Position numbers and translations under genes: made by a program
Assembly (NCBI GenBank): GCA_026873275.1
Contig: JANTUC010000011.1
Coordinates: 1,116,001 to 1,180,000, forward strand
DNA: 64,000 nt
Reading direction: 5' to 3'
Source: Pseudopithomyces maydicus
Taxonomy: Eukaryota; Ascomycota; Dothideomycetes; Pleosporales; Didymosphaeriaceae
Shown here: positions 1 to 9,715 of the stretch, one piece after another
How positions within the stretch are numbered: position 1 is the stretch's first letter
How the letters are laid out: each line of letters opens with the position of its first letter
Notes under the pieces: generated by a model
The model's input: only the letters and a program-made list of their open reading frames with translations
Database searches by the model: none
What the model was told of the DNA's origin: nothing

Positions 1-79
1 TTCCTCTCACAATCACAACCACTTGGTGCAAACCACTCATGCTTCCTCTTGCATTGTCTTGTCACAACCCTCCATCATC

Positions 80-1477
80 ATGGAGTTCTTGCCCAGCCTA
101 CAGCATGGCATAGATGAACTGAAGCCCTCCCTCTTCGAACTCCTCTCCGAACAACAGCTCTCGTCGCTCCTTCCGCCCTCGCTCCGTTACCTGCTCGCCG
201 TGTCCACGCATCGATACCCGCGCTATCTGCTGCCAGTCCTCAACTCCTTCGATGAAGTCTACGCATTCGTCATGCTCCTCGTGGAGCGCCACTTCCTGCG
301 CACGTATGGCGGCTCCTTCACCGAGAACTTCTACGGCCTCAAGCGCGCAAAAGTACTGCGGGTCAAAGGCGGCGAGATCCCGCGCGCCCAGCTAGGCGCG
401 AGCGATAGTGTGCGCGAAGCTGTGAAGCTGGGAGAAGGGGATGTGTGGCGGAACCTGGCAGTTCTGGTGGGCTTGCCATGGCTGAAGAGCAAGCTGGACG
501 AGGGGTACGACATCCATGCTGCTCACTCCAACATACTGGGTGCAGGGTACAACCGAGAGAGAGAAGGTCTCCGGCCAGGTGCTACCATCAAAGAGAGGCT
601 GATGTTCTACTACAAGTGGTTTTTGCGGAACATATACCCCAGCGTCAACGCCGCCTACTATTTTTCGCTGTTGGTCTTCAACATGGCATACCTGTTTGAT
701 GGGACCAAATACTCGTCGCCATTTTTGTGGCTGATCGGGACCCGAATTCGTAGGCTAGGGGAGGCGGACCACAAGGCCATTGAGTTGGCGACGCAACCAA
801 CCAGGATTGGACCTGCACGACCGGGAGAAGGGGGCTCCATGTTCACGCCAAGGAACATGGCACGCAGTATCAAACCACGCTTGCTGTCTTCCCTGAAAAT
901 CCTGCTGCCGACAAGCATTTTTGCGTTGAAGTTCCTAGAGTGGTGGTACGCATCCGACTTTGCACGTCAACTTTCACGGAAAGCTGCCGAAAACATCGAG
1001 CTTCCACCTCCTGTGCTTCCTAGCCTACCTCCCTCAGCTAAAAGAGGGGTTTCGAACCAGCAAACGTCCTCGGAAAAGACACAACCCTCCTCCTCCCCTT
1101 CAGAAAAGCATAAACGCATTGATCCTCCCATATCGTCATCATCGCTTCTTCCCATTTTCACGGTAGTCCTACCTGCCGATTCACATCTGTGTCCGATTTG
1201 CACAACCCCAATTGTAATACCCACCGCGTCGACTTCCGGATTCGTGTATTGTTACAAGTGCATACACCAGTGGGTCGAAGGTGTGCATGAACGCCAAGTA
1301 GCATTTATGGAGGGCGCCGCGGGATTCAAGAGCGAGAATGGAGAAGAGGAAGACGAAGGCTGGGAGCGGGAAGAAGGTAGCCGTGAGGGCCGGTGGGAAA
1401 GCGGGAAAGGAAGAGACGCCATCACGGGGAGGAAGATGTTAGGTGGTACCGAAGCCTTGCGGCGCGTTGTTGTTTGA
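80..1477 (+). CDS. PEX12: Peroxisome assembly protein PEX12 (RING peroxin)
   Basis: This gene encodes a component of the peroxisomal RING ubiquitin-ligase complex (PEX2-PEX10-PEX12), which ubiquitinates the PTS1 receptor PEX5 for recycling. It is one uninterrupted reading frame of 465 residues when started at the ATG at 80 (MEFLPSLQHG); an in-frame upstream extension to 23 lacks family character. The N-terminal half has the Pex2/Pex12 family pattern. Hydrophobic segments lie near YYFSLLVFNMAYLF and LLPTSIFALKFLEWWY. The C-terminal region carries a partial RING with CPIC and CYKC about 20 residues apart, followed by a charged Glu-rich insert and ITGRKMLGG. Known Pex12 proteins keep only part of the RING zinc ligands, which fits. 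The promoter is truncated by the window edge, 79 bases upstream of the start. Confidence 0.9.
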   Translation: MEFLPSLQHGIDELKPSLFELLSEQQLSSLLPPSLRYLLAVSTHRYPRYLLPVLNSFDEVYAFVMLLVERHFLRTYGGSFTENFYGLKRAKVLRVKGGEIPRAQLGASDSVREAVKLGEGDVWRNLAVLVGLPWLKSKLDEGYDIHAAHSNILGAGYNREREGLRPGATIKERLMFYYKWFLRNIYPSVNAAYYFSLLVFNMAYLFDGTKYSSPFLWLIGTRIRRLGEADHKAIELATQPTRIGPARPGEGGSMFTPRNMARSIKPRLLSSLKILLPTSIFALKFLEWWYASDFARQLSRKAAENIELPPPVLPSLPPSAKRGVSNQQTSSEKTQPSSSPSEKHKRIDPPISSSSLLPIFTVVLPADSHLCPICTTPIVIPTASTSGFVYCYKCIHQWVEGVHERQVAFMEGAAGFKSENGEEEDEGWEREEGSREGRWESGKGRDAITGRKMLGGTEALRRVVV

Positions 1478-1614
1478 TCGATTTCAATTCTCACTGGTCC
1501 AATTTTTCGGACCACAACATATTTCGTACAGCAATGATACCCATTACGAACTTGTCACAGTAGTGCCCCACCCGTTCTTGCGACAGGCCCCCCAAAACCA
1601 ACATTCTGCTCTGC

Positions 1615-2376
1615 TCAAATTGTCAAATCCTGCGTCAGCACTCTTTCCTGGTTTGACAGATACCCGTTCCTCTGCAACCACTCCAGTTTGCGTTTTGCCC
1701 GAGTGATCTGCCAGCCAACATGCAGCTTCTGAGCGGTTTCCGGTAGCCTCTCGACTTGGTTCTTTATCTCCTTAACACCATTGGTCACCTTGCTGGCGAT
1801 TATGCTAATGCAAAACTTCCGACTAGTTGTACGAGCTCTTGTTCTGGCATGGACCATGTTGCTATTGCCACTTCTGCTCCTGTTGCTCTGAGTAATCGCC
1901 CTCGATGATCCCAGTTCTCTCTCACGGCCTGTGGTGATTGCATAGAACGTAGCAGCACAGTTCTGGAGGAAATCAATAAGAAAAAGGCGACGAATTCGGC
2001 TTGAACCATGTTCCACGATTTCGAACGGAGTATATGGTGGCGGGGAATCGTTCGCTTCCCACTCGGTCTGTGGGCGGTGCGTCGGTAATTCCGAGTCAAC
2101 ACAATGACATTCGTCGTACATTTCTTCAACCGTACGGTATGATGCAGCAGATGGCACTGAATGTGGTAGTGAGCTTAGCACTTGAGTATCTTCCAAACTG
2201 TCATGGAATTCGAGCGGCCACGCACCCGGCATAACGGTCATCGTCGGGAATCCTGCATTTGAAGACCCGTGGATACGATTCGGAATCCTCGAAGCTCTGG
2301 CTGGCGGTGCGCTTATACTTCCAGGGAAGAAAATATGACGCAATTCGCCAATATCGATTTGTGTGTGCGGTAACAT
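1615..2376 (-). CDS. Hypothetical protein with a PPPY motif
   Basis: This is a single reading frame of 253 residues starting at an ATG (2376 going down). I do not recognise the family. It shows a Pro-rich segment containing PPPYTPFEIVEHG, where PPPY is a candidate WW-domain ligand. A basic Arg/Ser-rich stretch follows, and the C-terminus (KEIKNQVERLPETAQKLHV onward) looks helical and amphipathic. No signal peptide or membrane segment is evident. It is convergent with PEX12, with 137 bases between the two stop codons. The frame is long for chance and has reasonable amino-acid composition, but there is no homology support, so it may be lineage-specific. Confidence 0.5.
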   Translation of the reverse strand: MLPHTQIDIGELRHIFFPGSISAPPARASRIPNRIHGSSNAGFPTMTVMPGAWPLEFHDSLEDTQVLSSLPHSVPSAASYRTVEEMYDECHCVDSELPTHRPQTEWEANDSPPPYTPFEIVEHGSSRIRRLFLIDFLQNCAATFYAITTGRERELGSSRAITQSNRSRSGNSNMVHARTRARTTSRKFCISIIASKVTNGVKEIKNQVERLPETAQKLHVGWQITRAKRKLEWLQRNGYLSNQERVLTQDLTI

Positions 2377-2660
2377 TGAATCTCTGAAGTCGTATCGTTG
2401 AGATGGTGTTGAGGACTGCGTGTGTATGAGGGAATTGAGGAGTGTTCGGACTTAGTCTGCTTGCAGCGACGTGGACATTGCAAGATCAATGAACATTCAA
2501 TTGAGTTCGAGACTGACTATCAGTAACTCAGTGATGTTGAGCTTAACTACTGATTTGAATGCTTACAAGGTGCAAGTGGTTAGAACCAATTAGAAACATT
2601 TCCCTAGGATGACATTGGTAGGAGGGCAACAGCTGTCTGCGACGCCCAAGCGGGAGAGTG

Positions 2661-3561
2661 CTAAGTGAAATACGGCCCATACCTCAGGTCATCAAGAAGT
2701 CCCCTCTCTTTCGGCGTCCACCCCAAAATCCCCCTCGTCTTCTCACTCGACACCGGATTATCAATACCCGCCACGGCACTGACCCACCCAAAATGCGACC
2801 CTACCTCCTCACCCACCTTTGACGTAACAGGAACTCCCAACTTCTCCCCAATAATCTCCGCAATGTCCCTAAACCGTACGCCCCCTCCGCAACAACATGC
2901 AGCACCGACCCAGCCGGTACCTCCCGCTCCACAGCCAGCCTATACGCCACCGCCGCATCCCTCACATGCGTCGCCGGCCAGCGATTCAGGCCCTCCCCAA
3001 CATAAGCAGATTCTCTATTCTCCCTCGCACTCGCAATGATCGATGGCATAAACTGTATATCCCCCTCCCCGTGCACCACAGGCGCAAGCCTCACCACCAC
3101 ACTCCTCACCCCTTCTCCCTCGCCAGACCCTCAGCAAACTCCTCGCTCTGACCCCGCACCGCAAGTGGCCCCGTCGACACATCATATGCATCGTCTTCGG
3201 TGCCCACGCGCCCATGCGGTAGTAGTAGCGTGCCGCTCGTCACTATGAGCGGACGCTGAGTCCCTGCTAGACCAGCGGCCAGCGCTGCGATGGCGGCCTT
3301 GTCGGTCTCGACGCTGGCAGCGAAGTTGGAGAAGTCGTGGACGAAGGCGAGGTGGATGACTGCGTCGGCTGCGGCGGCACCGGAGGTTAGGGAGGCGGTG
3401 TCGGTGAGGGAGCCTGGGTGGGGGGTTGCGCCGAGGGAGGTGATGGTTTGGACGGAGGAGGGAGAGCGGGCGAGGGCGGTGACGGTGTGGCCGGCGGAGA
3501 GGAGCTCAGAGAGGAGGGTACGGCCGATGAAGCCGGAGGCGCCAGTGACGAAGATGTGCAT
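2661..3561 (-). CDS. NAD-dependent epimerase/dehydratase (extended SDR), two apparent frameshifts
   Basis: This is an extended short-chain dehydrogenase of the NAD-dependent epimerase type. The N-terminus, from the ATG at 3561, has the nucleotide-binding motif VTGASGFIG (GxxGxxG), followed by the expected beta-alpha pattern and VIHLAFVHD. The reading frame breaks twice. The first break is at the CCCC run 3109-3112, after AEGLAREKG, where the protein resumes as RSVVVRLAPVVHG. The second is at the CCCCC run 2881-2885, after HVVAEG, where it resumes as VRFRDIAEIIGEKLG and runs to the stop at 2661-2663 (end DDLRYGPYFT). One extra base at each run gives 903 nt, 300 residues, the normal family size. 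The substrate is unknown. It is either a recent pseudogene or, more likely, two homopolymer under-calls. Confidence 0.8.
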
Positions 3562-4689
3562 TTTGGGGGGTCGGGTGCTGGAGGAGAATGGAGTGGGAGG
3601 AGAATTGCGATATGGTCGTTGGCAAGAAGTACGGATAGAGGAAGTATATAGATTTACTTTTGCTGTATATATACTATCGTATCTCTACTTTCAATCCTCT
3701 TTTGCGTCGCCAAATTTGAGCTATCTCTATCTCTTCCCATTCTGTATGATCTTCTTCCAATGCAATCCCGTTGTTCGTCCGTTCTCTTGTGCACGTGTTA
3801 ACGCCTCGTACTGCTGACATATATCACCAAGGCATATCGGATGTTGGTTTGTATCCGGGATGTTAAAAGGGATGTTGATTCGTGCGCGACGTGATGCTGA
3901 CATATCAGAATGGCGTCGAAATTGCACAATTATCACGTGGGGGATATATCCATATCTTTTCTTCCCAGGTGCAAATTTGTATATCTCTGCGCATCCAAGG
4001 CGATTCTGAAAGTTCCAACGTTTTATCTTGTAGGAAATCGCAACTGCTGGGGAAAAATCGTTACTGCAAGATGTTAGCGAGCAAGGGCATCCATAAGATG
4101 GTGAGCGAGTGGTAGGATGATTAGGAGGAAAGATAGTTGCTATCTGGTCTTTTGTCGTCGCAACTTTGACTCTAGCAACAAAATACCATGATAGGTAAAC
4201 AGACAGGTTATATCCCATGCGACACACGTTGCGCATGCATGGCTCCTGACATACAGGTATATAGTCGAGCCTAAACGTGAACAGTAGACCATGTACGACA
4301 AAAAAAAGCCACATCACATAGCTAGCTAGCCAGCTAGCCACAGCGCCGTCATTCCTCTCCGCATCAATACATAAACTAATAAACTAGCATCCCCACGAGT
4401 CCCGCGTGCGTCTCTCGCTCCACGCTCCTCGCTAACCTCCACCATGTTAAGTACTTAGCGCGGGTGCGGGATCTGCAGCGTTCGGCTCGCACCGAACCGA
4501 TCGGGCACTAGCGGGTCGGCGACCACGACCACGCATCACTTGCACGCACATCCTTTGGCGCCAGCGTCGGTCACAGCGTCGCCGCGTCGCTTCGGCTCCT
4601 CTGATGGAGATGTTCGCAGGGAGATGGGCCAATGGAGGGGCGGCTGGGGATGTGCGAGGGGGATAGAGTTTAGGGGAGGGGGGATCTGC

Positions 4690-4840
4690 ACGAGGACGCG
4701 GAGGGATGCGTGGAGGGATGGTGGATGATGGATGATGGATGAGGGGATAGAGGTGAAGGATTTGGTGGTGGATGGTCATATATTGGGGTGATTGTAGAGG
4801 AAAGAGATAGAGAGAGAGATGTGTGTGTGTATAGTGCGTA
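4690..4840. repeat. Compound microsatellite region
   Basis: Degenerate GGATGGTGGATGATGGAT-type repeats are followed by a GAGATAGAGAGAGA tract and then a TGTGTGTG tract. The region is non-coding and lies upstream of the GliT-like gene. Confidence 0.6.
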
Positions 4841-5276
4841 GTCGTAAATACACTGTTCAATGTTTCTCTTCTGGATTCTTTCTCCCTCGTTACTTTGCAG
4901 TACAGTTTGCATGCGTACATACATGCATGCACTACGATATGTACCACGCAATAGTAAATATGTACAATGCAGACCCGTCCGCTCGCCCCGGAAAAGACTG
5001 CCGTAGGCTGGTGCTCGGGCTGCGCGACAATATAGCTGCGCCTGTGTAACGCATGGCTGGGCTAAAATTGCGTCATCGAGCATTGTTCACATCATGGCTG
5101 TTTTCTGCTCTGCGGATCGTCCTGTGTGCGAGTCCACCCGGTAATCCGTACGCCCTCAGGCAAGCATGCATCATCACAATCTCCGCCTTTCACGCATTGG
5201 TTCAGGGCTGGTTGGAAGGTTTAGGGGCGCAGGCGGGGCGCGCGGACGATGGTCTTGGTGTTGGGTGGGAGACGTG

Positions 5277-5284
5277 TATAAATG
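5277..5284 (+). promoter_or_regulatory. Putative TATA box of the GliT-like gene
   Basis: The sequence TATAAATG lies 75 bases upstream of the ATG at 5352, a usual TATA-to-start distance for fungal genes with short leaders. Confidence 0.4.
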
Positions 5285-5351
5285 GGACGTTGATGTCCGT
5301 GGGTGAAAGGGGTACAGTGCTGGTCGTTCAGGGCTTTGAAACTTGGTGAAG

Positions 5352-6672
5352 ATGTTGTTTTCTGCCGTTTCGAGTCTGGCGGTGCTCCTGCTGCCCGTCG
5401 TGCAATCAGCACCAACCCTAGCACCAGCAGTAGTTGCTGATTACGATGCCATCATCGTGGGAGGTGAGTTGATTCTTTCCATCCCAAGTCGCACGGAATC
5501 ACTTTGCTGACTCCTGTCGCCAAGGTGGTCCTTCCGGTCTTGCAGCACTTAGTGGCCTTGCGCGCGTCCGCCGCAACGTCCTCCTCATCGACTCAGGCGA
5601 ATACCGCAATGATCCCACACGACACGCTCATGACATTCTCGGTTTCGACGGCGTAACTCCAGCCTGGCTCCGCTTCGCAGCCCGCAAGCAGATCAGTGAA
5701 TATGGCACCGTAGACCTTGTCAACGGCACCGTCACGGCAGTGCAACCACAAAACAACAACACCTTCTTCAAGGTCCTTGCCGATTACCCTGGCAACAAAT
5801 CCGTCTCTTTCACAGCCCGGAAAGTCGTCCTCGCTACCGGTATGAGCGACATCCTCCCTTCCACCAAAGGCATCAAGGAGAACTGGGGCAAAGGCATATA
5901 CTGGTGTCCCTGGTGCGATGGCCACGAGCACGCCGACCAAGATCTCGGTATCCTCGCCCGCCTCGACAGCGCCGTGACGTCCGTCCGCGAGATCCTCACT
6001 CTCAACACCGACATCGTGCTCTTCGTGAACGGTACCGACACCCCCGAGAACCGCAACATCACCACCACCAAGTTCCCCGGCTGGGAGACGTACCTCGAGC
6101 TGCAGAACGTACGCATCGAGAACCGCACCCTGGCATCCATCACCCGGCTCCGCGACGGCGCAAGTCCCTACGCGGACCCGAGTCTCCCCACGCACCCCGA
6201 GCACGATCTCTTCCAGGTGGATTTTGAAGATGGCCAGGACCCCGTGCTGAGGAATGCCTTCTTTGCTGATTTCCCCTCCGAGCAGCACTCCGACGTCGGG
6301 ACCAAGGCGGGCGTCGCGCTGTACGGAAACAAGCTCGCGGCGGACGGTAAAGGAGGGCTGGTGACGAATGTGCCTGGTATCTTTGCGATTGGCGATGCAA
6401 ATTCGGATAATGTGACGAATGTGCCGCATGCATTTTTCACGGGGAAGCGTACCGCGGTGTTTTTGCACGGTGAGTGATTATTTGTTGCTGCGTTCGAGTT
6501 CTTATACTAATGGTGAGCAGTTCAACTTGAGCGCGAGAACTCGGTTGCGCAGATTGCAGCTGCGCAGAAGACGGAGAAGCGCGATGAGGAGGAGAGCATG
6601 ATGAAGAAGATTTGGGCGAGGATGAACGAGCCTGGTGACGTTACGCATGTCGGGAGTGAGTTTAGCATGTAA
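5352..6672 (+). CDS. Secreted thioredoxin-reductase-like FAD oxidoreductase (GliT-like)
   Basis: Exons are 5352-5463, 5525-6469 and 6521-6672 (402 residues). Introns 5464-5524 and 6470-6520 have GTGAGT donors, and the second contains the branch-like sequence TACTAA. The start gives a clear signal peptide (hydrophobic residues about 3-19, then QSAPTLAP). The FAD-binding motif GGGPSG is at residues 37-42. A redox CPWC pair (Cys165/Cys168) sits in the context IYWCPWCDGHE. A C-terminal FAD motif GIFAIGDANSD is followed by the conserved HAFFTGKR. The second dinucleotide-binding motif expected for NADPH is degenerate (LGILARLDSAVTS). By family knowledge this resembles the GliT-type dithiol oxidases, which pair FAD with CxxC and use oxygen. 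Several N-x-S/T sequons fit secretion. The substrate is unknown, and no toxin-cluster genes are visible next to it. Confidence 0.8.
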
Positions 6673-7094
6673 AAAAAGGGTGTAAATATCCTCAGTGGCA
6701 ACTGCTGTTAGTCACTAAACATTGGCTTTTTGTTGCTCCAGTGGCCATGCATCCCACTCTGTCAGATTCCTCTGTGCTGTGTAGCATGGCCTAGCATGTC
6801 TAAACAATGTTAATGTATTGATGATAAGATCGACGGAATCGTAGGGGTGAGAGTTGTATTACACTAGGTAGTACTAGTGTATCCAAACCAAACTAGACTC
6901 TTTTCAGTTCACCGCGAAGTGAAAGTGGGGTATTAGGAAGCAAGATCAACAGGCGAACCATACAACCCCGCATAGCATTGCCCAATTGGTTAATATATTA
7001 TGCTAACATTAAAACGAGGGTATTCTATCACGCTCTATTACAACCACCATACATACGTCTTTATAACTCTGTCTATCTGTATCTGTTCGTCTAT
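6673..7094. other. Intergenic region (convergent 3' ends)
   Basis: This 422-base stretch lies between the ends of the GliT-like and ammonium transporter genes. I see no gene or repeat in it. Confidence 0.5.
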
Positions 7095-8752
7095 TCAAGC
7101 AGCCTTGGTAGCAACGGCCTCCGAGCTCGCCTGGTTACTGTTGGGCTGTGTCACTCCCTGCAGAGTGTGATGTTCAAGCATGCTCCAGTCACCAATCTGC
7201 TCATCGAGGAACTGGTCCAAGTCAAGACCGATCATCTCGGCTTCCTCGGTAACTCGCAAGTGCATGAAAGGAATGTACTTGAGCGCATACAGCAGGATGC
7301 AGGTAACAACGAAAGAGTAGGAGGAAATGGCACAGATCTCGGCGAGCTGGCGGCCGACTTGGACGCCCACGCCATCGAGGGCACCCTCGTAGATGGATGC
7401 GCCGTCGAGAGCCGAGACCCACTTCTGGGCGAAGATGCCGGTGAAGAATGAGCCGCACATGCCGCCAATACCGTGGAGCTTGAACACATCCATACCCTCG
7501 TCAATACGGAGAAGCTTGTCAATGTTCTTGGCGGACGAGCAGATGGCGCCAGTAAGGAAGCCGATGAGAGCGGCAATCCAAACAGAGACGAAACCGGCGG
7601 CCGGGGTGATGCCGACGAGACCGGCGATGGCACCGGAGCATGCACCAACGAGAGAGAAGTGACCCTTGCTGCGGATGTAGTCGACAGTGATCCAACCAAG
7701 GATTCCGAAGCATGCTGCGGTGTTGGTGTTGAAGGCTGCCATCATGGAGCGGACGGAGGCGTTGAGAGCAGATCCGCCGTTGAAGCCGAACCAACCAAAC
7801 CAAATGAATACTGTGCCGATGAAGACCAAGGTGGTGTTGTGGGGCTTGCCGTGGAGCTTCTCGCCCTTGTGAACGCGCTTTCCGAGGACGAAGGCATAGG
7901 CAAGAGCGGCCCTTCATAAATATCAGTACAAGGTACGGTGGAGGGAATAGCAGCAAGACTCACCAGCCACTTGCAATGTGGACGGGACCTCCTCCAGCAA
8001 AGTCAAGCGAGGGCAGGTTGAACAACCAACCATTGGCGTTCCAGGTCCAGCAGGCAATGGGGCAGTATACGATGGTGGCCCAGCAGAAGGAAAAGATGAG
8101 GGAGGGCAGGATACGTCCACGCTCGAAGCTTCCACCAGTGACGAGCACTACGGTGCAAATGCAGAAGAGCATCTGGTAGAGGCAGAAAACGATCTCGGGA
8201 AGAAGAACGGAGCCGGGCGATGGGGCGGCGACGACGTTCCTGAGGCCGAAGTTGGCGAGGTCACCAATGAACGCGTTGGCGGTGCGGGAGTATGCGAGCG
8301 AGTATCCCCAGAACATCCATTGGAAGCAGACGCTATATATGGGTGGTCAGTGGCGGGTGAACAGATATAGAGTAGTGGGTGCAACTCACACTGCGGCAAC
8401 GGCAAGAGACTGGAACAAGAGCGAGAGGGACGACTTGCGGCGTGCGAGCCCACTGTATAGGAAACCGATACCAGGAATGATGAGCCATACAAGAAAGGCG
8501 CAGACCATCAGGTAGACGTAGTGGAACTCGAGGCCAGCATACTGGGCGTTGACATCCTCTTCGAGAGAGTTGCCTCCGTTGGGCTTGGTCTCGTTAAACT
8601 CTGGCTGTGCCATGGTCAGTATATCGTTGGCAAGTGAAGAGTTGTTGAAGATGGATGACTCGAAGTATCAAAAACAACAAGCGCAAGGGCCATGCAACAT
8701 GTGAAATGAAGAAGACGTCGGGAGGACTCACAGGGGTAGGCGCGGACGACAT
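7095..8752 (-). CDS. Ammonium transporter (MEP/AMT family)
   Basis: This is a plasma-membrane ammonium permease. Coding exons from the ATG at 8613 are 8613-8390, 8332-7964 and 7911-7095 (469 residues). Introns are 8333-8389 and 7912-7963, both with GTGAGT donors. Family motifs are DFAGGGPVHIASG, FGWFGFNGGSALNAS and KLHGIGGMCGSFFTG, with about eleven hydrophobic segments and a cytosolic C-terminal tail ending ATKAA. An alternative start is attractive. A 7-codon exon at 8752-8732 (MSSAPTP) ends at a GTGAGT donor. It can splice, phase 0, to the acceptor just before 8604, removing the downstream ATG and giving 473 residues. I include it in the span as a hypothesis. Nitrogen regulation is likely (see the GATA motifs upstream). 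Confidence 0.93.
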
Positions 8753-9019
8753 GTTGCCAGGGACTTTTTTTTTCTAGGATATCTCAAACTCCAGGTCCTC
8801 GACCGGGGAAGCCGCTGTCAGTCTACCTTCTCGAACGAACGACGGACAAACCTGGGGCTCGCGCAGGGGGCTCGATCCCTCTATATATGTCGTTGCCCTC
8901 GACACGACACGACAATTTCCCAAGTTCCGAGCCCAGCATTGTCCCAGCCCTGTCACCTGTGCTCCCCACCCCCATCTTCACCCGCATCCTTTGACTACGC
9001 CGCCCGGTGTCCTTGGCAA

Positions 9020-9715
9020 AGATAAGGGCGCACCGCAACGAGAACGACCTTCCATTGTCGCCGTCTTTGCACGCTTTGGTGTTCAGTGCCTCCGTCTCGG
9101 CGTAATACCGCACCGAATCAAGACGAGGCCTCTGGCAGGCGACCTGCAGGCGCGCCGCCAGGCCGCCGCGCAGGAACAGCGACCCAGGCCGGACAGCTGC
9201 AGGGCGCGCCATGCCATGCTGAGTGCTCGCGGTGATTCTACCACGGGCGGAGGCATGTCCCCAGTGGGTGATAAGGGTATGAAGGCTAGCGCCCGAAGCG
9301 GCAAGACGCGCGGTAAGCGAGTGATAACGCCGCCCTCGCAGCAGGCATCCCGTGTGTCAAGCGCGTCGTCTGGAGCCCTCGTCGCTGGAGCCCTACCGCC
9401 CCCCGTCGAGCGCCCGTCTATCAATTCCCTTTACAGCACGAAACCTCTGCCTTCTGGGGATGCGATACCCTCTCGTACGCAGGACCGTGATTCGCTCTGG
9501 GGAGAGCCGCCTTTCCGAGTGCCAGGACGCGACCGACGCCACTCCCAGCGTCCGGGGCGCTAGACGAGGGGGAGCACGTCTGGCTGGTGATGACACACGT
9601 ACGTAGACCCGACCTTCGGCTTTGTTGTCTTTGTTGGGTGCAATCTGCGTGTATCTTTGGAGCTTTCGATAGCCCTTTGTCTGGCTTTCAGGTCATCACG
9701 TCTGGTCTGATAAGA
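9020..9715 (+). promoter_or_regulatory. Cluster of HGATAR motifs upstream of the ammonium transporter
   Basis: HGATAR sequences begin near 9020 (AGATAAG), 9269 (TGATAAG), 9322 (TGATAA), 9667 (CGATAG) and 9708 (TGATAAG), all in the same orientation. They lie about 270-960 bases upstream of the transporter start. GATA factors of the AreA/NIT2 type activate ammonium permease genes in related fungi. About two such sites are expected by chance, so the cluster is suggestive only. Confidence 0.3.

Larger units (their letters stand above)
3562..5351. other. Intergenic region with simple repeats and weak ORFs
   Basis: About 1.8 kb lies between the divergent epimerase and GliT-like genes. The longest frame, on the minus strand at 3727-4341 (204 codons), has no recognisable domain and could be chance. 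Simple repeats occur at 4318-4340 (GCTAGC-like units) and 4690-4840 (GATG, GAGA and TGTG runs). I see no RNA gene. Confidence 0.4.

Noticed and set aside
3727..4341. Minus-strand frame of 204 codons
   Set aside because: It has no domain, a poor start context and a composition like translated non-coding DNA. It is adjacent to simple repeats.
8991..9563. Plus-strand 190-codon frame as a gene
   Set aside because: The Arg/Pro/Ser-rich composition is typical of GC-rich non-coding DNA. Competing frames exist on the other strand, and there is no domain.
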